DNA of 64,000 nt from Paenibacillus lactis (GTDB taxonomy: Bacteria > Bacillota > Bacilli > Paenibacillales > Paenibacillaceae): positions 248,001-312,000 of the forward strand of contig NZ_JAGGKI010000003.1 in NCBI RefSeq assembly GCF_017873605.1, written 5' to 3'. Under the pieces are notes generated by a model. That model did not search any database. It saw only the letters and a program-made list of their open reading frames with translations, and had not been told where the DNA came from. The position numbers were made by a program, and so were the translations under genes. Positions 53,068-61,572 of the stretch are shown one piece after another (position 1 is the first letter of the stretch; every line of letters begins with the position of its first letter).

Positions 53068-54041
53068 ACCCATGCTCCCCCGCCTGCGGCGATAACGATC
53101 GCCAATACGGCGGTGCCGATCACGGTAAAAATCACCGAAGCCGCGAGGAGCAGCCGGGTCGTGATGCGGATGTCCTCCGCATTCAGCGCCCGCTCCGGAT
53201 CTCCCATATATGCCCGGAACGAAACGATCCCTTGATAAGAATTTTCCCCGCCAAGGCGAATGCCGAGCGCACCGGCCACCGCCGATTCCGGAAATCCGCT
53301 GTTTGGGCTCGGGTGTTTCCTCGCATCTCTTCGGACCATTGCGATGGACTTGCGCCATGGCAAGGAGAACATCGCGGCCGAGATGGCCACCAGCCCCGCC
53401 GTCAGCCGGGCGGGAATCCAGTTCGCGACATCATCCAGCCGGGCCGATGCCCAGCCAATATGCTCGTATTTCTCATTCTTATACCCGACCATCGAATCAA
53501 GCGTGTTCACCGCCCGGTAAGCCATCGCCAAGGGCGCCCCGCCGATGAGGGCATACAGCAGCGGGGAGATGACCGCATCGACGATATTTTCCGCCACCGT
53601 CTCCACCGTTCCCCGCACGATTTCCGGCTCATCCAAATGGGCCGTGTCCCTTCCTACGATCATGCCCAGCGAGCGGCGGGCAGCCGGTAGATCGCCGGCA
53701 CGAAGGTGGCCGTAAACCTCAAGGCCGGCATCGCGCAGCCCTTTTACCGCGATGGTTGTCGCAATGAGCACCGCCTCTGCACCTGCGGCCAGCCAAGGAT
53801 GAATAAAGGCACACAGCATCAGGAGCAGCAGCGTGATTGCATATGAACCGCCTGCAACGATCAGCGGGAGCAGAATGCCGGCTCGCTTCAAGCCTGCCGG
53901 CGATTGGGTACGGGAGCGAATCAGCTTCTCCACTGCGCGGATCGCTTTACCCATGCCGATAACCGGGTGCGGAAGCCATCTGGGGTCACCGATCAGCAGG
54001 TCGATTACAACGGCCGCCCATAGGATCCAGACCGCGGTCAT
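53064..54041 (-). CDS. cbiB: Adenosylcobinamide-phosphate synthase
   Basis: 325 aa, a membrane protein with about four to six helices. It attaches aminopropanol (phosphate) to adenosylcobyric acid. Motifs: DLLIGDPRWLPHPVIGMGKAI at the N-terminus, IVGRDTAHLDEPEIVRGTVETVAENIVDAVISPL, and KHPSPNSGFPESAVAGALGIRLGG. Its start overlaps the cbiZ stop and its stop overlaps cobC, so the three are coupled. Some systems call this gene cobD. Confidence 0.95.
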   Translation of the reverse strand: MTAVWILWAAVVIDLLIGDPRWLPHPVIGMGKAIRAVEKLIRSRTQSPAGLKRAGILLPLIVAGGSYAITLLLLMLCAFIHPWLAAGAEAVLIATTIAVKGLRDAGLEVYGHLRAGDLPAARRSLGMIVGRDTAHLDEPEIVRGTVETVAENIVDAVISPLLYALIGGAPLAMAYRAVNTLDSMVGYKNEKYEHIGWASARLDDVANWIPARLTAGLVAISAAMFSLPWRKSIAMVRRDARKHPSPNSGFPESAVAGALGIRLGGENSYQGIVSFRAYMGDPERALNAEDIRITTRLLLAASVIFTVIGTAVLAIVIAAGGGAWV

Positions 54042-54775
54042 GACCGCTCATCTCTTTCTGTCCGAAGGCTTTCGGTAACGCTGTTATACACGAGGCGTCC
54101 AATCATACCGCCAAGATCGGTTGCGGTGCCGGCATAGCGGTGCTCCACCCCGTAGGCTTCATTCCCGCTGACGGCGAGCACGATCGCATCGGTCGTCGTC
54201 CCGGTAGCAGCAGCCCCGGTTTCGTGATCCGCAATCCCCAAATCACCGAGCGCTGCCGCTTTCGCTTCCGTAGCGGTCAGGATCGCGTTCACCATGCAGG
54301 CAGGCGTCATCCTCCCGTCGATCATCAGCATGATATTGATCGTGCCAGGCTGATAGGCGGCGAAGGTGGTCCGGTTGATGCCTGCCCGCGCAGCATTGCC
54401 TGTTCCGGCCGTTGTGCAGCACAGAATGGAAGCCTGGGAGCCGCCCTCCTCCCAGATTGACGTATATTTCAGCCGGACGGCGGTTAATAACCCGGCCGTC
54501 GCATCCTCCGGGTATCCGCAGCCGCGAATGAAGCTGTGCATGTCCTTCACGGGATCACTGCAATCGTAGCGCCGGTCCACATACCGGTTAACGATATGAT
54601 TCAGTCTTGCATAGCCTCCGCCATACACCGCGCTGCCCAAGGCATCCGCCGGCTGCGGGAGCGATATGCGGATATGCGGGTGCTCCGGGTAGCCCTCGGA
54701 TGAAACGATCAGGCCGGGCCATACGGCGGACGAATATCTGCACGGCTCCGTCATGTGCAAAAAAGGTACTGCCAC
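54038..54775 (-). CDS. cbiZ: Adenosylcobinamide amidohydrolase
   Basis: 245 aa with a GTG start and GGGAGA upstream. The family signature is visible: SSEGYPEHPHIRISLPQPADALGSAVYGGG, CCTTAGTGNAARAG, and TINIMLMIDGRMTPACMVNAILTATEAKAAAL, followed by GTTTDAIVLAVSG. CbiZ hydrolyses the amide of AdoCbi to cobyric acid, the first step of corrinoid salvage in archaea and some bacteria. Coupled to cbiB (ATGA overlap), its logical next step. Confidence 0.9.
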   Translation of the reverse strand: MAVPFLHMTEPCRYSSAVWPGLIVSSEGYPEHPHIRISLPQPADALGSAVYGGGYARLNHIVNRYVDRRYDCSDPVKDMHSFIRGCGYPEDATAGLLTAVRLKYTSIWEEGGSQASILCCTTAGTGNAARAGINRTTFAAYQPGTINIMLMIDGRMTPACMVNAILTATEAKAAALGDLGIADHETGAAATGTTTDAIVLAVSGNEAYGVEHRYAGTATDLGGMIGRLVYNSVTESLRTERDERS

Positions 54776-55076
54776 GTCTATCTCTCCCTGCTCTAAACAT
54801 TTGAAATGGCTCCCCGGTTAAAGTCACTGCGAAGTGACGGGGGAGTTTAAAGATCGTGCATACTTCTCCCTGTATGCACGATGCTTGGTGGGGCATGCTT
54901 GGAGGGCTGGTTGTCCATATTCCCCACCCGCTTGGCTCGTTCCTCGCCATCACTGCAGTATTCAAGGGAGACTGGTGAATTCGAGATGCATATCTGTTCT
55001 TCGAACCCGATTGTCCCTCAGGTAACGCTAGCTTAGGCTTGCTGCCTCGACACTGTGGAACGTAGGTCGCCGCCCT
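54776..55076. other. Gap between cobD and cbiZ with two hairpins
   Basis: GTCACT/AGTGAC lies inside a looser CTCCCC/GGGGAG stem (54811-54846), and ATCGTGCAT / ATGCACGAT (54853-54882) has a 12-nt loop followed by CTTT on the minus strand. The second may be a weak terminator between cobD and cbiZ. I see no B12 aptamer and no gene here. Confidence 0.5.
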
Positions 55077-56201
55077 TCACGCCTCCGGCCGAGCCGAGCC
55101 CTGGAGCACTTCCGCAGCGGTTTGCAGCAGCCTGCTGTTGGATTCCCCATCCTTTACAGCCAGGCGGAAATGGCGTTCTCCCAGTCCGGGATACATGGCG
55201 CAGCTGCGAATCAGGACACCGCGCATGCCCATTGCCGTTTGAAATGCCGCTGCCGTCCAACCGGTCGGCAGCTCTCCCAGCAAATAGTTGACTTCCCCTG
55301 GCGTCACGTCCACACCGAGCGCCTGCAGCCCGTCGGTGAGCCTCAAACGCTCGCCATGGATCAGCTCCAGGGTTCGCCGCTCATACTCGCTGCCGCTTCT
55401 TAGACAGGCTTCCCCTGCCAGCAGGGCCAGTCCGTTGACGCTCCATGTCACTTGCATGGCTGACATGGACTGGATGACGTCCGGATGGCCGACCGCATAA
55501 CCGAGGCGCAGTCCCGGTATCGCATAGAACTTGGTCATCGATCTTATAATGACGGTCCTTGAATAAGAGGACAGCTCCGGCAGCAGCGTCTGCCTCTCTC
55601 CATGCGGAATGAAATCCATGAACGCTTCATCCAGCACGAGCCACGTACCCAGCCGCTGCGCCTCCCCTGCGATTGCCCGGATGTCTTCCAGGCTGTACTG
55701 TACGCCGTTCGGGTTGTTCGGCTGTCCCAGGAACACCAGGTCACAGCCGGACAACAGCTCCATGATCCGCCGGCTGGACGCGCGCCATGCCCCTTCCATC
55801 TCGCCGCTTACGGAGCGTATATCCGCTCCGAACTTAAGAGCCAATTCGCGGTATTCCGAGAAACAGGGATCCACGACGCCGACAATCTCAGGCCTTAGTG
55901 CCAGCAAGAGCAGGGCCATGCATTCGGCGGCACCGTTTCCGACCAGAATATTTTCGGTCCCGGCTCCCACGTGCTCGGCAAGCATCGCCTTGAACCGGCG
56001 ATGCCCCGGGTCGGGGTAACGAATGACCGCTCTCAGACCATCCCGCAATGCTGCGATAACTTCCACCGGAGGGCCTAATGGATTAATGTTGGCACTGTAG
56101 TCGAGAATAGCCTCCGCCCTTTGTCCAAACCTCGCCGCGGCCGTCTCGATATCGCCTCCGTGACCGTATACTTCGATCCAAGACTGCTTGGTTTCCGTCA
56201 T
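55077..56201 (-). CDS. cobD: L-threonine-O-3-phosphate decarboxylase
   Basis: 374 aa, class I/II PLP enzyme of the HisC group. It decarboxylates threonine phosphate to aminopropanol phosphate for CbiB. Motifs: WIEVYGHGGDIETAAARFG and ILDYSANINPLGPP at the start, the QPNNPNGVQY loop, LDEAFMDF, and the PLP-Lys in SMTKFYAIPGLRLGYAVG. These separate it from histidinol-phosphate aminotransferase. It is 301 bp upstream of cbiZ. No riboswitch was found in front. Confidence 0.9.
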   Translation of the reverse strand: MTETKQSWIEVYGHGGDIETAAARFGQRAEAILDYSANINPLGPPVEVIAALRDGLRAVIRYPDPGHRRFKAMLAEHVGAGTENILVGNGAAECMALLLLALRPEIVGVVDPCFSEYRELALKFGADIRSVSGEMEGAWRASSRRIMELLSGCDLVFLGQPNNPNGVQYSLEDIRAIAGEAQRLGTWLVLDEAFMDFIPHGERQTLLPELSSYSRTVIIRSMTKFYAIPGLRLGYAVGHPDVIQSMSAMQVTWSVNGLALLAGEACLRSGSEYERRTLELIHGERLRLTDGLQALGVDVTPGEVNYLLGELPTGWTAAAFQTAMGMRGVLIRSCAMYPGLGERHFRLAVKDGESNSRLLQTAAEVLQGSARPEA

Positions 56202-56362
56202 TTCTCACGCCTCCTGTACTTGCTGCTCGCAATGCCATCATTATGTGGGTACCTTCACCCAAACGTCAATACGGAATGCTTTGTCTTTCGCACTGCAATT
56301 GGTTTACAATAAGTGAATAAGAAGCAATTCCAATCTAAATACATGTAACGACGGAGGATGTT

Positions 56363-57364
56363 ATGCTGTTTATCGATAATCAGGGAATCCACGATCCCGC
56401 CATCAATCTGGCGATTGAAGAATACGCCTTGAAGCACTTGTCCATGGACGAGAGCTACCTTCTCTTTTACATTAATAAGCCTTCCATCATTATCGGGAAG
56501 CATCAGAATACGATTGAGGAAATCAATCAGGAGTACGTCCGCAACAACAACATCCAGGTCGTTCGCCGGCTGTCCGGCGGAGGCGCGGTGTATCATGACC
56601 TCGGCAACCTCAATTTCAGCTTTATTACGAAGGATGACGGCCAATCCTTCCACAATTTCCTGAAGTTCACGCAGCCTGTCATCGACTTTTTGCGAAAAAT
56701 GGGCGTGCCTGCAGAATTAAGCGGCCGCAATGACCTTCAGGTCGGCGAGAAGAAGATATCGGGCAATGCCCAATTCTCCACCCGCGGGCGCATGTTCAGC
56801 CACGGAACGCTCATGTTCGATTTGAACCTGGATGATGTACAAGCTTCCTTGAACGCTAATCCGGAAAAATTCAAATCCAAGAGCACGAAATCGGTGCGCA
56901 GCCGCGTAGCCAACATCAAAGAGCTGCTCGGCACCGACATGACGATCGAGGAGTTCCGCGCAGAGCTGCTGCGTTCCATTTTTGGCATGGAGCCGGATCA
57001 GGTGCCGCAGTATGTGCTGCAGGACAAGGATTGGGAGATCATCAATCAAATCTCCAAAGAGCGTTATCAGAATTGGGATTGGAACTACGGCCTGTCGCCG
57101 GAGAGCAACGTAAAGCATGCCAAGAAATTTCCGGTCGGCATTATTGATATCCGGATGGATATCCGTGAGGGGCATATCGGAGAAATTAAAATTTACGGGG
57201 ATTTCTTCGGTGTAGGCGATGTCGCCGATATCGAAAACCTCCTCCGCGGCAAAAAATACGAGGAGCAAACCGTTCGCGCCGCCTTGTCCGGCGTTGACGT
57301 CAAGCACTATTTCGGCAACCTCGAAATGGACGATCTGGTAGGACTCATCTTCCTCGAGGAATAG
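56363..57364 (+). CDS. lplJ: Lipoate-protein ligase
   Basis: 333 aa. It activates free lipoate with ATP and transfers it to E2 and GcvH domains. Motifs: RRLSGGGAVYHDLGNLNFSF (lipoate-adenylate binding loop), GRNDLQVGEKKISGNAQ with the catalytic Lys, and a C-terminal accessory domain (VGIIDIRMDIREGHIGEIKIYGDFFG). GGAGGATGTT precedes the ATG. Divergent from cobD. Length matches Bacillus LplJ. Confidence 0.94.
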   Translation: MLFIDNQGIHDPAINLAIEEYALKHLSMDESYLLFYINKPSIIIGKHQNTIEEINQEYVRNNNIQVVRRLSGGGAVYHDLGNLNFSFITKDDGQSFHNFLKFTQPVIDFLRKMGVPAELSGRNDLQVGEKKISGNAQFSTRGRMFSHGTLMFDLNLDDVQASLNANPEKFKSKSTKSVRSRVANIKELLGTDMTIEEFRAELLRSIFGMEPDQVPQYVLQDKDWEIINQISKERYQNWDWNYGLSPESNVKHAKKFPVGIIDIRMDIREGHIGEIKIYGDFFGVGDVADIENLLRGKKYEEQTVRAALSGVDVKHYFGNLEMDDLVGLIFLEE

Positions 57365-57387
57365 CATCCTCCCCAAGCGGCACAAAC

Positions 57388-57448
57388 AGACCCGCCCTTC
57401 AGCGAAAGCGCAATCGCTCGCTGCTGTGGGCGGGTCTTCTCTTTGTCC
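57388..57448 (+). terminator. Terminator of lplJ
   Basis: AGACCCGCC / GGCGGGTCT arms enclosing a second CAGCG/CGCTG-type stem, followed by TCTCTTTG. Confidence 0.7.
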
Positions 57449-57508
57449 GTTTTATCCGCATACATCTAACGGACCGAGGTTGTTCCTTAAGGCTTCCTCC
57501 GAACGGGA

Positions 57509-58222
57509 TTAGCCCGATGCCATGAACACGTACCACAACAGCACCAGCGTCAGCAGAATGCAAATATTCTCCACCGTGCGGCCCCAGCGGCTCCCCGTGC
57601 TCATGATCTTCAGCTTGATTCGCCATTTCAGCGGCGGCAGCGGCCGAATGCCTCGATTCGTCAAGGCATCGGAGAGCAAATGGATGGAATACGACAAGCC
57701 CCCGGCAAACCACAGGCTTTCCGCTCCCTCCTTGCCCTGTGAGGCAAAATACAGGAGCGCGCACCAGCCGCAAGCGGCGTAAATCGTGTGCGTGAACCCG
57801 CGATGGGTGACAAGCGAGGCCACGATCAGTACGCTGCCTGCAATCAGGTTCCATGGACTGAAGCCTTGTCCGAAGGCGATAAGGCCAAGCCCGATCAGAA
57901 ACATGACGACATGCCGAAGCGTCCTGCTTGGCAGAAAGGATACAACCCCGATTAGTCCGGCCAAGGCGAAATTCCAGGGCGCATAGTCGCGGCCATAGAA
58001 CAATACGAATAGAGCCGCCCCGATCATGGCCAGCTGCAGCAGGCGCAGTATTTCGGCAGGAATGGCCTTGCGAACCAGCAGGGAATTCGGCTCGTCAATA
58101 TCGGGAAGCAGCGAGCTGACTAAGGCCACCGCGGCGGCGGGCAGCGTCACCTGAACCCCGCTCATGCCCATAACCGATAACGTGACCCCTGTGCTGATAA
58201 TTAAATGTGCTCTTCCCATCAT
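57509..58222 (-). CDS. Membrane metal-dependent hydrolase (YdjM/DUF457 type)
   Basis: 237 aa with about six membrane helices. The family pattern is MMGRAHLIISTGVTLSV with His6, SSLLPDIDEPNS, THRGFTHTIYAA and GGLSYSIHLLSDALTNRGI, in which the His and Asp residues should bind metal inside the membrane. Related to YdjM and the LexA-regulated membrane-bound hydrolases. Physiological role unknown. Single gene. Confidence 0.88.
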   Translation of the reverse strand: MMGRAHLIISTGVTLSVMGMSGVQVTLPAAAVALVSSLLPDIDEPNSLLVRKAIPAEILRLLQLAMIGAALFVLFYGRDYAPWNFALAGLIGVVSFLPSRTLRHVVMFLIGLGLIAFGQGFSPWNLIAGSVLIVASLVTHRGFTHTIYAACGWCALLYFASQGKEGAESLWFAGGLSYSIHLLSDALTNRGIRPLPPLKWRIKLKIMSTGSRWGRTVENICILLTLVLLWYVFMASG

Positions 58223-58388
58223 GATGCAATTCTTCCTTTCTCAGCTCTTCCATGTGTCTTGGAGTCCTATAATAGCGCTGTATACCCGCTTCACAATCAC
58301 CCGAAAGCGAATATACGTTCGGTTTAATAGTATAGCAAAATCATCCTCTTTTTGTCCAGACCTTCCATCTGAGGACCCCTTGAAACGG

Positions 58389-58417
58389 TTGTCCGATTCT
58401 TCATTTTGGGATACAAT
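58389..58417 (+). promoter_or_regulatory. Predicted promoter of the EamA transporter gene
   Basis: TTGTCC (58389-58394), 17 bp and TACAAT (58412-58417). It gives a leader of about 160 nt. Confidence 0.55.
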
Positions 58418-58429
58418 TTGATCACTTGC

Positions 58430-58533
58430 CTGCACTGCGATGCCAGACCCAGCCAAGAAATGACGTCTGATCCCGAGCGCTTGGGGTGCAGCAGCTTTAA
58501 CGACTAGCCCGCTCCGGTCGCATCCGGGCTTTT
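58430..58533 (+). promoter_or_regulatory. Structured leader of the EamA gene (candidate cis-regulator)
   Basis: CTGCAC (58430-58435) pairs with GTGCAG (58486-58491), enclosing CAGAC/GTCTG (58444-58448 with 58465-58469) and CCC/GGG (58472-58474 with 58483-58485): a three-way junction. A hairpin AGCCCG / CGGGCT (58506-58530) with TTTTC follows, then the coding region. The order aptamer-like fold, terminator-like hairpin, gene suggests a riboswitch or attenuator, but I cannot match it to a known class. Confidence 0.4.
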
Positions 58534-58582
58534 CATTATGCTAGATAACATTTACATACGAATTTGAAAGGATGACACCATC

Positions 58583-59497
58583 GTGAACCGATCTCGCGCT
58601 GCCGATCTCAGCCTCCTTCTGGTCGCCATGATGTGGGGATGTACGTTTCTCATCGTTCAGCATGCGGTACGCGTGCTTCCGCCCATGGCTTTCAACAGCG
58701 TCCGTTTTCTCGGCGCCGCCTTGCTGCTGGCCATCATCATTACCGTCTTCTATCGGAGCCAATGGAAGGAAATGACCCTTAAAATGCTCCTGCACTCGTG
58801 CGTGCTGGGCCTTTTTTTATTCATAGGCTATGCCTTTCAAACCGCGGGATTGCTGTACACAACGACCTCGAACGCGGGGTTCATCACCGGACTATCCGTT
58901 GTGCTGGTGCCCTTCCTGTCCTTTGCTCTGCTTCGGCATTCGATTTCCAAGTATACCTGGTTCAGCGCGCTGCTTGCAGCGGCAGGGCTGTACTTGTTGA
59001 CCTTCTCCGGATCGGGCATGAGCCTGAACCGCGGTGACCTCCTCATCTTTGTATGCGCAATCGGTTTTGCGCTGCATATCGGTTATACGGGGATCTATGC
59101 CGGACGCTACCCTGCCCTGCCGCTCGCGGCGCTGCAAATGGCGGTCGTCGGACTGCTTAGCCTCGCCGCTTCTGCCTTGACGGAGCCTGTTTCGGATCCC
59201 GCTGCCCTCTTTGAGCAGCTGACCCGGCCCCATGTGCTGTGGGCACTGGCCGTATCGATCGGGCCCACAAGCGCTTTTGCCTTCTGGATCCAGACGGTAT
59301 GCCAGAAGTATACGACGCCGTCCAGGGTCGCGATCATTTTCGCGACAGAGCCTGTTTTTGCCGCGCTGACCGGCATTTTGTTCGCGGGCGAGCGGCTTAC
59401 ATTCATCGGCGGTATCGGCTGTGTATGCATTTTGGCCGGGATGGTGGTTGCGGAATTGAAATCCGTGCCGCCAAAGGTACAATCGGAGGCCGTTTAG
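58583..59497 (+). CDS. EamA/DMT-family transporter
   Basis: 304 aa with a GTG start and GAAAGGATG upstream. Ten hydrophobic helices arise from two EamA repeats (LLVAMMWGCTFLIVQHAV and later LLIFVCAIGFALHIGYTGIY). The N-terminal MWG-x-x-F and the C-terminal FATEPVFAALTGILFAGERLT are typical. It is a drug/metabolite exporter or metabolite permease of unknown substrate. It is followed 59 bp later by a HAD phosphatase in the same direction. Confidence 0.92.
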   Translation: MNRSRAADLSLLLVAMMWGCTFLIVQHAVRVLPPMAFNSVRFLGAALLLAIIITVFYRSQWKEMTLKMLLHSCVLGLFLFIGYAFQTAGLLYTTTSNAGFITGLSVVLVPFLSFALLRHSISKYTWFSALLAAAGLYLLTFSGSGMSLNRGDLLIFVCAIGFALHIGYTGIYAGRYPALPLAALQMAVVGLLSLAASALTEPVSDPAALFEQLTRPHVLWALAVSIGPTSAFAFWIQTVCQKYTTPSRVAIIFATEPVFAALTGILFAGERLTFIGGIGCVCILAGMVVAELKSVPPKVQSEAV

Positions 59498-59556
59498 AGG
59501 TACAATAGAAGGCAGATACAGATAGAGACCAGAGACCGACCAAAGGAGAGAAGACC

Positions 59557-60363
59557 ATGACAACCTACAAACTGATGGCCATCGATATCGACGACACGCT
59601 GATCAATGATGACAAGGAGGTTACGCCCGGGGTCCAGCAAGCACTGGAAGAGGCCGTTTCGAAGGGCGTCGTTGTCACGCTCGCTACGGGGCGTGCCTAT
59701 GCATCAGCCCAAGCGATAGCCAGACAAACCGGACTTAACGTTCCGATCATTACCTATCAAGGTGCCCTCATCAAAAACCTGCTGGACGAAAAGGTGCTGT
59801 ACGAGCGCTATTTCCCGATCGATGCCGCCGTTAAGCTCTATGAATACTGCGTGGAGCACAATCTTCATCTGCAGACCTATATCGACGACAAGCTCTATGC
59901 CCGTGAGGAAAACCAAAAGCTGATCGACTACTGCGCACTGAACCGGACCCCTTATTATATAGAGCCGGACTTTATGAAGATGGTGAAGCAGCCAACCCCG
60001 AAAATGCTTATTATCGATGATCCGGACGTGTTGGACGAGCTCATCCCTATCTTCCGCGAGCTGCTGGGCGAAGACGTGCATATTACGAAATCGAAGCCGC
60101 ATTTTCTGGAGTTCATGCATAAAGAGGGGACGAAAGGCCATGCGCTTACGTTCCTGGCCAATCATTTCGGCTGCGACCTGAAAGAAACCATCGCGATCGG
60201 GGACTCCTGGAATGACCATGAAATGCTCGAAGCGGCAGGACTTGGCGTTGCGATGGGCAATGCCATTGAGCCGCTGAAAGTAATCGCCGATTTTGTGACG
60301 AAGAGCAATAACGAGGACGGCGTCAAGCACGTCATTGATACCTTTATCCTCAACCCGAGCTAA
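59557..60363 (+). CDS. Cof-type HAD hydrolase
   Basis: 268 aa. Motif I is MAIDIDDTLIND with the nucleophile Asp, motif II VVTLATGRAYAS, and motif IV AIGDSWNDHEML; the C2-type cap lies between (residues 85-185). This is the Cof/YwpJ group of sugar-phosphate or flavin-phosphate phosphatases. AAAGGAG precedes the ATG. It may be co-transcribed with the EamA transporter. Substrate unknown. Confidence 0.93.
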   Translation: MTTYKLMAIDIDDTLINDDKEVTPGVQQALEEAVSKGVVVTLATGRAYASAQAIARQTGLNVPIITYQGALIKNLLDEKVLYERYFPIDAAVKLYEYCVEHNLHLQTYIDDKLYAREENQKLIDYCALNRTPYYIEPDFMKMVKQPTPKMLIIDDPDVLDELIPIFRELLGEDVHITKSKPHFLEFMHKEGTKGHALTFLANHFGCDLKETIAIGDSWNDHEMLEAAGLGVAMGNAIEPLKVIADFVTKSNNEDGVKHVIDTFILNPS

Positions 60364-60378
60364 TGTATATAATGCTGC

Positions 60379-60414
60379 AACAAGCCTCCGTCTCTGACGG
60401 GGGCTTGTTCTATG
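60379..60414 (+). terminator. Terminator of the HAD gene
   Basis: AACAAGCCTCCGTC / GACGGGGGCTTGTT with a 3-nt loop, followed by a short T-containing tract. Confidence 0.75.
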
Positions 60415-60460
60415 TTCACGAACCTGTATCAAGCGAATTCCTCTACCCCTCCGACTTCAG

Positions 60461-61225
60461 CTAACGGTCCCGCTCCGGATCAAATGTATGAATCGGCTTG
60501 TGCTCCGCGGACTCGTCCGCCCCCATGAGCCCCACCTCAATGCACAACTCCATCAATTTCTGAATCCCGATATACTGCCGACGATTCCGCTGATGAATGC
60601 CGGCCAGCGCTTGCTTCAGCAGCTTTCTGGCATGGTCGATGCTCTGGTTCTCCACCACCTGGACAATCTCTTTGATTTTATCGAGAAAAAATACGGTCGT
60701 TCGCAGCGATCGGATCAGCAGAACTTGACGAACATGCTTCGGCGTATACAGCCGGTATCCGTTCTCGGGATTCCGATCGGGTGTCAGCACCCCCTCCTTC
60801 TCCCAATGACGGATGGCTGAGGGTTCCACATGCGTTGCTTCGGCCACCTCACCGATGGTCATGACCGGCTTCAGCTTCTTCTGATTCTCAATGGGCAGCT
60901 CCGGATTTTCCAGCATGGCCAGCGTTTCGTCGGCGGTTTTCTTCTCCTGCATAAGCTTGACTTGCTCCGCATTCACGAGCCATAACGCTGCGTCCAGCTC
61001 TCCATTTTGTACATGACGAAGCACCTCGTAGGTAACTGCGTATCCGAATCCGGGAAACATGGCCCGAAGGCAGCGGAAATAAGCGAGATGCACTTGCGTA
61101 TATAAACGGTACCCGTTCGCGCTCCGTTCCGGTGCAGGCACGACGCCCCAGGATTCATAATGTCTTAACGCGCTTGTGCTGATCCCGAGTTCATCGGCAA
61201 TTTCCTTCGGCTTGTAAAAAGGCAT
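60461..61225 (-). CDS. Regulator with two MerR-type DNA-binding domains
   Basis: 254 aa. The first MerR helix-turn-helix lies at residues 5-45 (KPKEIADELGISTSALRHYESWGVV, ANGYRLYT). A second lies at 122-162 (MTIGEVAEATHVEPSAIRHWEKEGVL, ENGYRLYT). Each is followed by a helical region; the last (RTTVFFLDKIKEIVQVVENQ) looks like the usual dimerisation coiled coil. Normal MerR proteins have one domain. No metal-binding Cys set is seen. Probable autoregulatory sites lie upstream. Confidence 0.88.
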   Translation of the reverse strand: MPFYKPKEIADELGISTSALRHYESWGVVPAPERSANGYRLYTQVHLAYFRCLRAMFPGFGYAVTYEVLRHVQNGELDAALWLVNAEQVKLMQEKKTADETLAMLENPELPIENQKKLKPVMTIGEVAEATHVEPSAIRHWEKEGVLTPDRNPENGYRLYTPKHVRQVLLIRSLRTTVFFLDKIKEIVQVVENQSIDHARKLLKQALAGIHQRNRRQYIGIQKLMELCIEVGLMGADESAEHKPIHTFDPERDR

Positions 61226-61285
61226 GCGGCTTCCCTCCCTCTTCCGATTGAGAACCTACTGTACCAGAAACACGAGGCTCTTGCA

Positions 61286-61323
61286 AACCTTAAAATTCAA
61301 CCTTAAAGCTCTTTGATAAGGTT
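61286..61323. promoter_or_regulatory. Candidate operator: three AACCTTA/TAAGGTT sites
   Basis: AACCTTA occurs at 61286-61292 and 61299-61305, and its inverse TAAGGTT at 61317-61323. The last two form a 7+11+7 dyad. The cluster lies 60-100 bp upstream of the double-MerR gene, where its promoter should be. Confidence 0.5.
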
Positions 61324-61407
61324 CCAAAATATAAAAGCACGGAATCGAAAGGGGCACAAGCTACCCATCTTCTCACTTGCATCAATGTTGTATAGTGGTT
61401 GGTATAC

Positions 61408-61475
61408 CGTGTATCGATTCGTTCCCTCCGCTGCTTCGATGCCCGATCCTGCCCCGCTCCCTTCGAATCACCTAA
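61408..61475. repeat. Degenerate solo copy of the 6.8-8 kb repeat core
   Basis: The stretch tatcgattcgttccctccgc...ttcgatgcccgat...cgctcccttcgaatcacc aligns with aatcgattcgtcctctccgc...ttcgaagctcttg...cgttcccttcggctcact in units A-C. The match covers roughly 60 bp with many differences and no flanking repeat sequence. It shows the family is dispersed. Confidence 0.5.
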
Positions 61476-61484
61476 ACAAGAAAT

Positions 61485-61517
61485 AGCCGCGCACGGACAA
61501 CATCCGGGCACGGCCAT
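61485..61517 (-). terminator. Weak terminator of the PhnP-like gene
   Basis: GCCGTGCCCGG / CCGTGCGCGGC arms (two mismatches) followed by TATTTCTTGTTT on the minus strand, 56 bp past the stop. Confidence 0.5.
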
Positions 61518-61572
61518 CTGGTTTCGATCTGTATAGGGGTGAAGCCCAACGGATTTGCTGCGCTCCTACCCT

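Larger units (their letters stand above)
58223..58582. other. Divergent region with EamA leader
   Basis: The right half holds a promoter, a three-stem folded region and a short terminator-like hairpin before the EamA gene. The left half (58223-58385) shows no feature beyond likely minus-strand promoter sequence. Confidence 0.45.

Noticed and set aside
54588-54965. 125-codon frame over the cbiZ start and the gap before it
   Set aside because: It overlaps the well-supported cbiZ N-terminus in another frame and has no domain motif.
54776-55076. A second cobalamin riboswitch in front of cbiZ
   Set aside because: Hairpins are present but none of the conserved elements of the aptamer (GCCACTG, the B12-box) can be found.
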